In this document: positions 5,998 to 6,066 of the stretch, piece after piece | Layout: every line of letters begins with the position of its first letter | Numbering within the stretch: the stretch's first letter is position 1 | Assembly (NCBI GenBank): GCA_021741085.1 | Contig: JAIOYM010000063.1 | Location: 1-6,066 of the forward strand | Origin: Rickettsiaceae bacterium | GTDB lineage: Bacteria > Pseudomonadota > Alphaproteobacteria > Rickettsiales > Rickettsiaceae | Reading direction: 5' to 3' | DNA: 6,066 nt | The notes under the pieces: model-generated | The model's input: only the letters and a program-made list of their open reading frames with translations | What the model was told of the DNA's origin: nothing | Database searches by the model: none | Program-made: the position numbers and the translations under genes

Positions 5998-6066
5998 TAA
6001 TAATATTTCTTTAGATTAAAATTTACTAAAAGTTTTAATTTTCTCAAATTAATCCTCCAATTTTTG
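5998..6066. other. AT-rich right edge, no supported gene
   Basis: These 69 bases are upstream of the rightmost gene. The proximal 20 bases belong to the duplicated promoter region. On the minus strand two frames are open from the edge for five or six codons and then stop (TAA at 6051-6049, TGA at 6046-6044), so the 3' end of a preceding gene could lie here, but too little is visible to call one. Confidence 0.4.

Noticed and set aside
6044..6066. 3' end of another minus-strand gene at the right edge, and a Shine-Dalgarno-like GGAGG there
   Set aside because: Only five or six codons are visible in either open frame, so no coding claim is possible. The GGAGG is not at ribosome-binding distance from any ATG, and no other gene has such a site.
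1..6066. Bacterial or phage origin for the protein-primed polymerase
   Set aside because: The long N-terminal extension, the GC-x-WHGC insert, the neighbouring rve integrase and the absence of Shine-Dalgarno sites all favour a eukaryotic Polinton or virophage-like element over phi29-like phages. Fungal linear plasmids also lack such an integrase.
1..6066. tRNA, rRNA or terminal inverted repeats
   Set aside because: No cloverleaf-compatible segment or rRNA-like stretch was seen on reading both strands, and the two ends of the window are not inverted copies of each other.

Overview
The window is an AT-rich, intron-free, densely packed block of a eukaryotic double-stranded DNA mobile element or virus of the Polinton/Maverick, Polinton-like virus or mavirus-like virophage class. 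All recognisable genes lie on the minus strand. The diagnostic pair is a very large protein-primed family B DNA polymerase (1310 aa) followed 17 bases later by a retrovirus-like DDE integrase (293 aa). The window is an internal fragment: it shows no terminal inverted repeats and no capsid, packaging ATPase or maturation protease gene, so the exact group (integrated Polinton, free virus or virophage) cannot be settled here.

Layout in the direction of transcription, from high to low coordinates: a small C2HC zinc-finger protein with a C-terminal coiled-coil-like tail (5983-5660); its paralogue with an AT-hook-like basic motif (5619-5311); a structured non-coding stretch (about 5100-5343) with four 10-bp hairpins at an exact 27-base spacing, a 39-base near-perfect palindrome and two 17-base direct repeats; the DNA polymerase (5056-1124); the integrase (1106-225); and the first 53 codons of an unidentified gene that runs off the left edge (160-1).

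The strongest non-coding signal is that all five minus-strand genes have the tetranucleotide TCTA 10-12 bases before the ATG, in AT-rich flanks. This resembles the late-promoter motif known from Cafeteria roenbergensis virus and its virophage Mavirus. It suggests that each gene has its own promoter, perhaps read by a giant-virus-type transcription machinery. It also places the polymerase start at the ATG at 5056, not at an upstream in-frame TTG.

Inferred roles: the polymerase replicates the element by protein priming, the integrase inserts it into a host genome, and the paired zinc-finger proteins, duplicated together with their promoter, are candidate DNA-binding regulators. The hairpin array lies where the transcript of the second zinc-finger gene should end and before the polymerase promoter, so it could serve in 3'-end formation, replication or mobility.
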